In this document: positions 1 to 7,427 of the stretch, piece by piece | How the letters are laid out: every line of letters begins with the position of its first letter | Numbering within the stretch: position 1 is the first letter of the stretch | DNA from: CALLMJ01 sp964493765 | GTDB taxonomy: Bacteria > Bacteroidota > Bacteroidia > J057 > CALLMJ01 | Direction: 5' to 3' | DNA: 64,000 nucleotides | Assembly: GCA_964493765.1 (NCBI GenBank) | Contig: CAZBPK010000022.1 | Coordinates: 15,966-79,965, forward strand | Made by a program: the position numbers and the translations under genes | Notes under the pieces: model-generated | Database searches by the model: none | Told to the model about the DNA's origin: nothing | Seen by the model: only the letters and a program-made list of their open reading frames with translations

Positions 1-53
1 AGCGTTAAATAAATTTTAATATTTTTTGACTTTTTCAATTAAAAATGAAAACA

Positions 54-61
54 TATCTTTG
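54..61 (+). promoter_or_regulatory. -7 promoter box TATCTTTG
   Basis: Matches the Bacteroidota -7 consensus TAnnTTTG. It ends 4 nt before the ATG at 66 and lies downstream of the in-frame ATG at 45, so it argues that the esterase starts at 66. A TTG lies upstream at 26-28, at wider spacing than usual for a -33 box. Confidence 0.5.
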
Positions 62-65
62 CAAT

Positions 66-968
66 ATGAAAAAGTCAATTTGCACTATTGGAATATTTAT
101 ACTCCTATTTTCTTTAGCATTCGGCAATCATGATAAAAATAAAAGATTGAAAAACAAAAGAATAGAAGAAATTTTAAAATTTCCAAAACATGTTTCTCAT
201 CTTAAAAAAATTAAAACTCACAATTTGAAAATTGAGAAAAATTTCTATGCTAATCATGAAAGAAATTATTATCTGATTTGTAATAATACTGAGCAGACCC
301 ATTATAAAAAAGCCATTTTTTATGTGCATGGAGGTGGTTGGATTTTAGGTAAACCTGAAAACCACTTAAAACTTGCAGAGTTATTAACTGAACAAGGGTT
401 TTTAGTGATTCTTGCTTCATACCGTTATGTATATCAAACTGAAGGAGTTGAAATTATTAATGACTTAAAAAAGGCTTTTCAAAATGCAAATGTTGTCATA
501 AAGGAAAAATTTCCTGAAATTGAAAGTGTAATAATAGGTGGTGCTTCAGCAGGTGGAAATTTAGCAAGTTTACTTGCATTGTCAGATTTTGAAAGTCTTA
601 TTCCAATTAAAGGATTATTTTCTTTGTCCGGAGCATTAGATTTATCTGAAATGAAATATAACTCCATTATTAGAAGATTTGCAAAAGAACCAAATTCATT
701 AGATTATCAATTAGTTAATCCAATATCTTATTTATCTAACTCAAAAAGTCAATTTCCCATATTGTGTATTCACGGTTCGCAAGATGGTTTAGTACCCGTT
801 TGTTCAAGTAGCAATTTTGTGGAAGTTTCAAGAAGTAAGAGTTGCCATCCTACTGAGGTTTTTTATTTTAATGCTAATCATATAGATATTACATCAGCTT
901 GGTATTATGATAACAACAAAAATTATGGGCAAAAAGAACTTTTGTTATCATGGCTACTAAGTTTATAA
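66..968 (+). CDS. secreted alpha/beta hydrolase (esterase/lipase, HSL-like)
   Basis: Probable exported carboxylesterase that hydrolyses ester bonds; the natural substrate is unknown. From the start at 66 the protein has a basic n-region and hydrophobic stretch (KKSICTIGIFILLFSLAFG) typical of a Sec signal peptide. The oxyanion-hole motif HGGGW is at about residues 88-92, the nucleophile Ser161 is in GASAG, and the probable acid and base are Asp240 (in HGSQDG) and His272 (in NANHID). This order is that of the hormone-sensitive lipase/BD-FAE branch of alpha/beta hydrolases, and the length of about 300 residues fits. An in-frame ATG at 45 is rejected because a -7 box lies between the two ATGs. 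The gene stands alone. The enzyme class is clear; the exact role is not. Confidence 0.85.
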   Translation: MKKSICTIGIFILLFSLAFGNHDKNKRLKNKRIEEILKFPKHVSHLKKIKTHNLKIEKNFYANHERNYYLICNNTEQTHYKKAIFYVHGGGWILGKPENHLKLAELLTEQGFLVILASYRYVYQTEGVEIINDLKKAFQNANVVIKEKFPEIESVIIGGASAGGNLASLLALSDFESLIPIKGLFSLSGALDLSEMKYNSIIRRFAKEPNSLDYQLVNPISYLSNSKSQFPILCIHGSQDGLVPVCSSSNFVEVSRSKSCHPTEVFYFNANHIDITSAWYYDNNKNYGQKELLLSWLLSL

Positions 969-1026
969 TGGGTATTTTTTAAGTTTTAAAGGTAAATTTT
1001 TTTTAGGTACAAAATAAAATTGGCAT

Positions 1027-1034
1027 TAACTTTG
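1027..1034 (+). promoter_or_regulatory. -7 promoter box TAACTTTG
   Basis: Perfect TAnnTTTG match 18 nt upstream of the ATG of the DUF4412 gene. No convincing -33 TTG at the usual spacing was seen. Confidence 0.45.
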
Positions 1035-1052
1035 CCGTAATAAAACATAAAT

Positions 1053-1733
1053 ATGTTAAAAATGAGATTTTCTTTATTGTTATTGATTTCCTTAATGAGC
1101 TTAAAAGCTATAGCTCAAAGTTTTACAGGAACTATCACTTATGATTTTAAGATTTCTGGTCCAATGGCAGACCAAGTAAAAGGCATGATGCAAGAAAAGC
1201 AGATTATTAAAATCAAAGGTAATAATATGCGTCAAAGCATGAAAGGAGGAATGATGGCTCAAATGATGGGTGATATTATTTTCTTAGGTGATAAAAAAGA
1301 AGCCTATATTCTTCAGCCTTCTGAGAAAAAAGCCTTAAAAATGGCAACTGATGAAATGAAAGAAGAAGGTGCAAAACCTAAAGTTACTAAATTAAATGAA
1401 GTGGTGGATATTGCTGGCTATAAATGCCAAAAATATTCCATTGAAATTGAAAATGAACAACTTGGCGGTACTTTAACCGAATATGTTTGGGCAACAAAAG
1501 ATATTCAAGTATCTAATCCAAAATCAGGATTGAAAACACAAAATTCTATTACAATGGAAGGTGTTGATGGTGTTGTATTAAAAATGGTTACAGATATGAA
1601 TGGAATGTTTACCTTAACTATGATTGCAACACAGGTGCAAAAAGGCGATATTCCCGATTCAGAATTTACTTTACCCAAAGATTATAAAATTGAAAAATTT
1701 GATCCTAGTTCCTTTGGATTAGGAGGTAAATAA
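1053..1733 (+). CDS. DUF4412 domain-containing secreted protein
   Basis: A periplasmic or outer-membrane-associated protein of unknown function. Residues 1-21 form a signal peptide ending ...KAIAQ. The rest resembles the DUF4412 family common in Bacteroidota: an early SFTGTITYDFKISG strand, a Met-rich segment (GGMMAQMMGD), a middle part with YKCQKYSIE, and a C-terminal DFTLPKDY-like end (here EFTLPKDYKIEKFD). An alternative start is the ATG at 1062, three codons in. The gene is monocistronic and is followed by a strong terminator. The fold probably resembles LolA/LolB-type lipid-binding barrels, but that is an inference from general similarity only. Confidence 0.8.
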   Translation: MLKMRFSLLLLISLMSLKAIAQSFTGTITYDFKISGPMADQVKGMMQEKQIIKIKGNNMRQSMKGGMMAQMMGDIIFLGDKKEAYILQPSEKKALKMATDEMKEEGAKPKVTKLNEVVDIAGYKCQKYSIEIENEQLGGTLTEYVWATKDIQVSNPKSGLKTQNSITMEGVDGVVLKMVTDMNGMFTLTMIATQVQKGDIPDSEFTLPKDYKIEKFDPSSFGLGGK

Positions 1734-1750
1734 ATATAACTTATAATACG

Positions 1751-1784
1751 AAAAAAGCTGCCATAAAGGCAGCTTTTTTTTTTC
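1751..1784. terminator. bidirectional intrinsic terminator
   Basis: Stem GCTGCC (1757-1762) pairs with GGCAGC (1768-1773) around a 5-nt loop, flanked by an A-run on the left and a T-run on the right. It serves the DUF4412 gene on the plus strand and the convergent gene ending at 1798. Confidence 0.85.
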
Positions 1785-1797
1785 AAAAACTATTCTT

Positions 1798-2199
1798 TTA
1801 CTTGTTTGGTGAATAAGGGACTAATAAAACAGGTTTTATTATAACTTCTTTATAGGTAGGTTCTTTTGTAGGAGTGGTATTGGTGAGGTTTACTATCTTT
1901 TTTTCTGATGAAAAAGCCTTTTGTTCTTGAATAGGAACCAAATTTTTGCTTTCTTGAATTTCTTTTACAGCATTTTCCTGTGTAATTTGTCCCGGTAAAT
2001 TCTCTATTCTTTTGTTGGACGGTTTTATAGTATTGAGTTCATAAGGAATTAAGTTATTTTGGATGTTAACCTGCTTTACTCCATCGTTAAAACTTGGTGG
2101 AGTATTAACGCTATTTTTTGTTATGGAAATAGGTTCTTGAGAAAACCCCTTTAAAAATATAAGCTCAAAACCTAGAAACAATAAAAACGTGTGTTTCAT
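1798..2199 (-). CDS. small secreted protein of unknown function
   Basis: A 133-residue protein that I do not recognise. The N-terminus (MKHTFLLFLGFELIFLKGFSQ) is a signal peptide with cleavage after FSQ. The mature part is polar, rich in Asn, Pro, Lys and Thr, with no Cys and no obvious domain, so it may be largely disordered. It starts 12 nt after the stop of the large repeat-containing gene on the same strand, so the two are probably co-transcribed. It might assist that surface protein, but nothing in the sequence proves this. Confidence 0.6.
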   Translation of the reverse strand: MKHTFLLFLGFELIFLKGFSQEPISITKNSVNTPPSFNDGVKQVNIQNNLIPYELNTIKPSNKRIENLPGQITQENAVKEIQESKNLVPIQEQKAFSSEKKIVNLTNTTPTKEPTYKEVIIKPVLLVPYSPNK

Positions 2200-2211
2200 A
2201 AATTGTTAATA

Positions 2212-4910
2212 TTAAGGTTTAATAACAGTAATCCTAAAATCCATTCCCATATAATTTGTCAATGGAGCTCTATTGAATACAATGAATCGTATTTCGTTTG
2301 TTCTTGCTTCAACGTGTTCAATAACAACGCTAGGCGCTGTGCCCCAGTCTCCAACTAAATTAACAAATACCGCATCGGTAGACTGAAGCCCTGGCAAAAA
2401 CCCAGTAATAGTGTAACGAGTGTTTGCGTTAATATTGGTAGGTGGATAATACCAAAGACTAATATTTTGGTTTACTGTTTTTATCCATCTTGTTCCATTC
2501 CAGTAATAGTATCCAGGAGATACATCATTGGGATAGGTGCCTGAAGTAGCAGTATTATAAACAATTAATCCTGTTGCGGGAGCAGTTACAGGAGCAGGGT
2601 TGTTGGAAGCTATTAAACTCACTCTGGGAGCTAAGAATCCTTTATTTGTAGAACTTACATCTAAAATCGCAGAAGCATCAGGAGTTCCTGTTCCAATACC
2701 TACATTACCATTAGAAGCAATACGCATTCTTTCTGCTCCATTAGTAGAAAAGCCTAATTCATCAATAGAAGCTCTAAATAAGCCTATATCAGAATCAGAT
2801 TCCCAAGAATAAAAAGGGGCATTTGCAGTACCATTCGCTAAACCAAACACTTGATTTCCATTAGCAATACGGAATCGAGCTGTGTTGTTGGTTCTAAAAG
2901 TGAGTGGTTGTGCATCGGTTGTACCCACAAAGTTTACAGCTGCATCAGTACCAGCGTTTCCAAGTAACGCCCAATCATTTCCTGCACCATCTGTTAATCT
3001 TACCCATTCTGTGCCATTCCAATAATAATAACCGGGAGTTACTGCATTGATACCAGTCCCTGCAGTTGCTGTATTATAAACCAATAAGCTATTGACGATA
3101 CTCGCCCCAATAGGTGCGTTATTATTTCTTGCCACTAGGGCTACATTAGGGATTCTTACTCCTCTGTTATTGGCATTGACATCCAAAATAGCTGCATTAG
3201 ATGGGGTTGTGTTGATACCTACATTACCTCCTGAAGTAACACGCATTTTCTCAGTATTATTAGTTCTTGTTACAAAGTCTTGGTTATCGGTGGTACCAAT
3301 AAAATTGACGTTGGGGTCAGTACCTGCATTTCCTAGTAAAGTCCAATCGTTTGTAACATTGTCTATAAGTCTTACCCACTCTGTACCATTCCAATAATAA
3401 TAGCCCGGAGTAACAGCATTCGCACCAGTCCCAGCAGTTGCTGTATTATACACTAATAAGCTATTAACGATACCTGCCCCAATAGGAGCGTTGTTATTTC
3501 TTGCCACTAGTGAACATTAGGTATTCTAATTCCTCTGTTGTTTGCATTGACATCCAAAATAGCTGCATTAGATGGGGTTGTGTTGATACCCACATTGCCG
3601 CCAGAAGTTACACGCATTTTCTCAGTATTATTAGTTCTTGTTACAAAGTCTTGGTTATCGGTGGTACCTATAAAATTGACGTTGGGGTCAGTACCTGCAT
3701 TTCCTAGTAAAGTCCAATCGTTTGTAACATTGTCTATGAGTCTTACCCACTCTGTACCATTCCAATAATAATAGCCCGGAGTTACTGCATTGATACCAGT
3801 CCCTGCAGTTGCTGTATTATACACTAATAAGCTATTAACGATACCTGCCCCAATAGGAGCGTTGTTATTTCTTGCCACTAGTGCAACATTAGGTATTCTA
3901 ATTCCTTTGTTGTTTGCATTGACATCCAAAATAGCTGCATTAGATGGGGTTGTATTGATACCCACATTACCACCAGAAGTAACACGCATTTGTTACGTAT
4001 TATTAGTTAGTGTTACGAAGTCTTGGTTATCGGTGGTACCAGTAAAATTGACGTTGGGGTCAGTACCTTCATTTCCTAGTAAAGTCCAATCGTTTGTAAC
4101 AGTGTCTATAAGTCGTACCCACTCTGTACCAGTCCAATAATAATGGCCCGGAGTAACAGCATTCGCACCAGTCGCAGCAGTTGCTGTATTATACACTAAT
4201 AAGCTATTGACGATACCTGCCCCAATAGGAGCGTTGTTATTTCTTGCCACTAGTGCAACATTAGGGATTCTAATTCCTCTGTTGTTTGCATTGACATCCA
4301 AAATAGCTGCATTAGATGGGGTTGTGTTGATACCCACATTGCCACCAGAAGTTACACGAACTCTTTCTGTACCACTTGTAGAAAGCCCAAGTTCATCTGC
4401 ACCAGGATTAAATAAACCTGTATTAGCATCATTTTCCCAAGAATAAAAAGGAGCAGTTGCAGAGCCTCCGTTTAAACCAAACACTTGATTTCCATTAGCA
4501 ATACGGAATCTAGCTGTGTTGTTGGTTCTAAAAGTTAATGCTTGTGCATCTGTTGTACCTACAAAATTATTATTGGAATTAGTTCCTAAATTTCCATTTA
4601 TAAACCAAGCATCAGTAGCACCTCCAGCAGAAATACTCACCCATTTTGTTCCATCCCAATAATAAAATCCAGGAATTACATCATTTATTGTAGCTTGATT
4701 ATAAACTAATAAACTCACCGCAGGGTTGGTAACAGGTGCAGGGTTAGTCGTAGCCACTAAATTTACACGAGGAATTAATACTCCTTTATCAGTGGAGACT
4801 ACATCTAAACGTGCAGAAGCATCAGGGTTCAAAGTACCTATACCTACGCCTTGATTTTGAGCAAAAACTAACGAACTGCAAAATACGAATAGTATTAAAC
4901 TTTTTTTCAT
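2212..4910 (-). pseudogene. secreted tandem-repeat surface protein, reading frame broken twice
   Basis: One long gene is seen in three pieces. It begins at the ATG at 4910 with a signal peptide (KKSLILFVFCSSLVFAQ), shortly after a -7 box. It then runs through modules with the pattern ILDVNANN-GIRIPNVALVARNNNAPIG, YYYWNGTEWVRL, NFIGTTDNQDFVTRTNNT and MRVTSGGNVGINTTP. Such modules are found in many secreted Bacteroidota proteins of tail-fibre/adhesin type. An in-frame TAA interrupts it at about 3992-3990, where the other copies read Glu-Lys. A one-base deletion at 3512/3513 shifts the frame: this copy has AGTGAACATT where the other units have AGTGCAACATT. The remaining frame continues to the stop at 2212 with a distinct C-terminal domain (about 75 residues after the last WNGTRWIK). 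Either the gene is a young pseudogene, or both lesions are consensus errors in near-identical repeats. Confidence 0.75.
3010..4358 (-). repeat. tandem array of 372-bp (124-codon) units
   Basis: The sequence GACATCCAAAATAGCTGC recurs at 3178, 3549, 3921 and 4293, giving spacings of 371, 372 and 372. The one short spacing corresponds to the single-base deletion at 3512/3513. Units are nearly identical to each other except in 3990-4170, where many single-base differences are clustered. The outermost edges of the array are more diverged. The period is a multiple of three, so copy-number change keeps the frame. Confidence 0.9.
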
Positions 4911-4939
4911 AACTATTGTGTTGCTATTTAAAGAATTTT

Positions 4940-4947
4940 CAAAAATA
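4940..4947 (-). promoter_or_regulatory. -7 promoter box TATTTTTG (minus strand)
   Basis: TAnnTTTG match 29 nt upstream of the ATG at 4910. It lies inside the longer open frame that starts at 4970, which supports 4910 as the true start of the repeat protein. Confidence 0.5.
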
Positions 4948-5047
4948 AATGTAGTTTCATTACAATGCAACTAAAATTTTATTTTTTTTTAAAAGAAATT
5001 TTCATCAATTGTGGATTCACTTTATTTTATTGTAAGATTTTATCATT

Positions 5048-5180
5048 TGGGCGTTCCCCTCACTACATTCGGGTCGGGCTGGCTACGGGTTTCACTTCGT
5101 TTCAGCAATCCTTTTTCCACTTTTTTCAAAAGTAGAAAAAGGCAGTGCCACTTCGTGCCCTTCGCATCCCTAACGCTTAC
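5048..5180 (+). repeat. dispersed GC-rich repeat, copy A
   Basis: About 130 bp, visibly richer in GC than its surroundings. It contains the shared blocks GGGCGTTCCCC, GGGTCGGGCTG, GGGTTTCACTTCGTTTCAGC, CCTTTTTCCACTTTTTTC, GGCAGTGCC and CTTCGCATCCCTAACGC. Related copies in the same orientation are at 22146, 26435 and 56041. It can form short hairpins, for example CCTTTTTC with GAAAAAGG. It sits between the promoter of the repeat protein and the 3' end of rsmA. Short open frames across it are not considered genes. Confidence 0.8.
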
Positions 5181-5202
5181 TTACCATTACTGCCTCTTTC
5201 TT

Positions 5203-5940
5203 TTAAGCTACTAACTCAGATATTTTTACAAATTCTTCAATGGATAGCTGTTCAGGTCTTAAAGTTTTATAATTTTCTGGTAATTCTGAAATTATGGATT
5301 TTAAGCTATTCCCTAACATTTTCCTTCTTTGTTGAAATGCAGTTTTAACAATTTTAAAAAGTTTATCTTGTTGAAAATTAGGTATATTATGCTTTTTTTT
5401 GAGCGTAATTACGGCGGAATCTACTTTGGGCGGTGGAAAAAAAGCCCCTGGTTTTACTTGAAATTCTAATTTAGGTTCATAATATAATCCTAATAAAACC
5501 GATAGAATTCCATAAGTTTTAGAGCCTGGTTTCGCTGTGATTCTTTCTGCAACTTCTTTTTGTATCATTACGGCAGCAAAATCAATTTTTTCATAATTTT
5601 CAATAATGCGAAAAAAAATAGGAGACGAAATGTTATAAGGTAAATTTCCTATTAAGAAAATGGGGCTATCAGGAAAGCAGTAGGTTAAAATATCTTGTTC
5701 AAGAATAGTGAGATTGGTAGAAGTAAAATGCTTTTTGAGGTATTCAATAGATTCTGAATCAATATCTAAAGCAAAAACGGAATTAGGTAATTCTTGTAGG
5801 AATTGGGTTAAAATACCTTTACCGGGACCCACTTCGATAATGGTGTGTGCATCAGATGGGGGTAAAAGGTTTACAATTTTTTGAGCAGTATGAGGCTGAA
5901 TAAGAAAATGCTGCCCTAGATGCTTTTTGGGTTTAACCAT
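5203..5940 (-). CDS. rsmA: 16S rRNA (adenine(1518)-N6/adenine(1519)-N6)-dimethyltransferase RsmA (KsgA)
   Basis: Transfers four methyl groups from S-adenosylmethionine to two adjacent adenines in helix 45 of 16S rRNA during small-subunit maturation. The family N-terminus KKHLGQHFL is at residues 5-13, the SAM motif I EVGPGKGILT at 36-45, the acidic strand end FALDID at 56-61, and the catalytic NLPYNISSPIFF begins at 99. The C-terminal helical domain includes PPPKVDSAV and FQQRRKMLGNSL. The length of 245 residues is slightly short but complete. It lies just downstream of tRNA-Pro on the same strand, with about 50 nt between them, so it may be transcribed from the same promoter. Confidence 0.97.
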   Translation of the reverse strand: MVKPKKHLGQHFLIQPHTAQKIVNLLPPSDAHTIIEVGPGKGILTQFLQELPNSVFALDIDSESIEYLKKHFTSTNLTILEQDILTYCFPDSPIFLIGNLPYNISSPIFFRIIENYEKIDFAAVMIQKEVAERITAKPGSKTYGILSVLLGLYYEPKLEFQVKPGAFFPPPKVDSAVITLKKKHNIPNFQQDKLFKIVKTAFQQRRKMLGNSLKSIISELPENYKTLRPEQLSIEEFVKISELVA

Positions 5941-5992
5941 AATGATGATGTAAAAAAGAAAAGCAGGCTTTTAAATGCCTGCAATGTTATTG

Positions 5993-6064
5993 TCGGAATG
6001 GCGGGACTTGAACCCACGACCTCTTGCACCCCAAGCAAGTGCGCTACCTCTGCGCTACATCCCG
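5993..6064 (-). tRNA. tRNA-Pro (anticodon GGG)
   Basis: On the minus strand the acceptor stem CGGGATG pairs with CATTCCG (one G-U), followed by discriminator A. The D-arm has GCGC/GCGC, the anticodon arm is CTTGC-TTGGGGT-GCAAG with anticodon GGG, and the T-arm is GTGGG-TTCAAGT-CCCGC. All arms fold cleanly. The 3' CCA is not encoded; CAA follows the discriminator, so CCA must be added enzymatically. Confidence 0.96.
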
Positions 6065-6082
6065 AACTCAATTTTTGGACTG

Positions 6083-6114
6083 CAAAATTAAATATGCTTC
6101 TTTTCAAAAACAAA
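6083..6114 (-). promoter_or_regulatory. promoter of tRNA-Pro (-33 TTTG, -7 TAATTTTG)
   Basis: On the minus strand a TTTG (6111-6114) is followed after about 20 nt by TAATTTTG (6083-6090), a full match to the Bacteroidota sigma-A promoter. The predicted transcript start is about 12 nt upstream of the mature tRNA 5' end. It probably also serves rsmA. Confidence 0.65.
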
Positions 6115-6132
6115 TTTTTTTTAATTATTTTA

Positions 6133-7290
6133 TTAATGAAGCCAAGATAAATAATATTCTTTTACCTCAATTTGTTCTGAGATATCCGTTAACCATAGTG
6201 GTTTAAAGGTATCAATCATAACGGCTAATTCTAAGGTTTCTTTAGCACCAATGCTTTTTTCTATAGTACCCGGATGAGGACCATGAGGAATACCCATAGG
6301 GTGTAATGTAATTTGCCCTTTTTCTACATTGTTTCTACTCATAAAATCTCCATCTACATAATAGAGCACTTCATCAGAATCTATATTGGAATGATGATAA
6401 GGAGCAGGAATGGCTAATGGGTGGTAATCAAATAATCTAGGAACAAAAGAACATATCACGAAGTTATGAGCTTCAAAGGTTTGATGCACAGGAGGCGGCT
6501 GATGTACACGACCGGTTATGGGTTCAAAATCGTGTATAGAAAATTTATAAGGATAAAAACAACCATCCCAGCCTACATAGTCAAAAGGATGGTTTCCATA
6601 AATATAAGGATATAAAATGTCTTCTTTTTTGATATATACTAAAAATTCCCCTTTTTCGTCATGGGTGATTAATTCGGAAGGTCCATGAATATCTCTTTCA
6701 TAAAAGGGGCTATGTTCTAATAATTGTCCGAATTTATTCATGTACCTTTTGGGAAATTCTACAGGACTAAAACTTTCTATGATTAATAACCGATTATCGG
6801 GAGTATCAAAATGCAATTGATAAATGGTTCCTCTAGGGATATGTACATAGTCGCCATATTCAAATTTTAGATTTCCGAAGGGTGAAAGTAAAGTTCCTGA
6901 ACCTTTGTGAATAAATAGGATTTCATCTGCTTGAGCATTCTTAAAAAAATAATCTTTTTGAGAAGCTGAAGGTGCAGCCAAAGAAATTTGAACATCGTTA
7001 TTTAATAAAACCGTTTTACGACTTTTTAAATAATCTTTTTCAGGGGCAATGTTCCAACCTTTATAAGACCTGTGCTGCATATTATGCATTTGCAACACCG
7101 TAGGTTTATAAGGTATAGGATTTCCTATGGATTTAACAATTGTAGGTGGATATACGTGATAAGCCAATGAATACAGGTTAGAAAAACCTTCACTGCTAAT
7201 TAGTTCTTCATGATATAAAGAGCCATTTGAATTTCTAAATTGCACATGTCTTTTGTTGGGAATATTACCCATTTTTTTGTAATAAGGCAT
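6133..7290 (-). CDS. hmgA: homogentisate 1,2-dioxygenase
   Basis: Fe(II) ring-cleaving dioxygenase that opens homogentisate to maleylacetoacetate in tyrosine and phenylalanine catabolism; cytosolic. Recognised by the N-terminal GNIPNKRHVQF, the central YGDYVHIPRGTIYQ, the family segment HNFVICSFVPRLFDYHPLAIPAPYHHSNIDSDE (about residues 273-305, which carries metal-ligand His and Glu) and the later HPMGIPHGPHPG with a further ligand His. At 385 residues it is shorter than the proteobacterial enzyme (about 430) but matches the Bacteroidota form. A -7 box TATATTTG lies just upstream. Neighbouring genes do not belong to the pathway, so the other tyrosine-degradation genes must be elsewhere. Confidence 0.95.
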   Translation of the reverse strand: MPYYKKMGNIPNKRHVQFRNSNGSLYHEELISSEGFSNLYSLAYHVYPPTIVKSIGNPIPYKPTVLQMHNMQHRSYKGWNIAPEKDYLKSRKTVLLNNDVQISLAAPSASQKDYFFKNAQADEILFIHKGSGTLLSPFGNLKFEYGDYVHIPRGTIYQLHFDTPDNRLLIIESFSPVEFPKRYMNKFGQLLEHSPFYERDIHGPSELITHDEKGEFLVYIKKEDILYPYIYGNHPFDYVGWDGCFYPYKFSIHDFEPITGRVHQPPPVHQTFEAHNFVICSFVPRLFDYHPLAIPAPYHHSNIDSDEVLYYVDGDFMSRNNVEKGQITLHPMGIPHGPHPGTIEKSIGAKETLELAVMIDTFKPLWLTDISEQIEVKEYYLSWLH

Positions 7291-7306
7291 AACTTTAAGG
7301 TTTCTG

Positions 7307-7336
7307 CAAATATAGAAAATTTTTAAATTCTCAAAA
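7307..7336 (-). promoter_or_regulatory. promoter of hmgA
   Basis: On the minus strand TTTTG (7332-7336), 17 nt of spacer, then TATATTTG (7307-7314), 17 nt before the ATG at 7290. Confidence 0.55.
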
Positions 7337-7427
7337 TAAAATCTATAAATATTTAATCAAAGTAAATAAGAAGTAAAAATAAACCTATGAATAGAACTAG
7401 TAGTGGTAAGTTTGTTAAACTTTTTTA

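Noticed and set aside
3010..4358. Possible CRISPR array
   Set aside because: Repeats are 372 bp with no short spacers and lie in a coding frame; there are no cas genes.
3092..4446. Several plus-strand open frames of 70-116 codons with near-identical sequence
   Set aside because: They are antisense shadows of the 372-bp coding repeats on the minus strand.
5011..5348. Two short plus-strand frames over dispersed repeat copy A
   Set aside because: They are accidental frames in the GC-rich repeat, overlap the rsmA 3' end, and have no promoter or domain.
5920..6206. Short frames across the tRNA-Pro region
   Set aside because: They read through a well-folded tRNA gene in both directions and are not genes.
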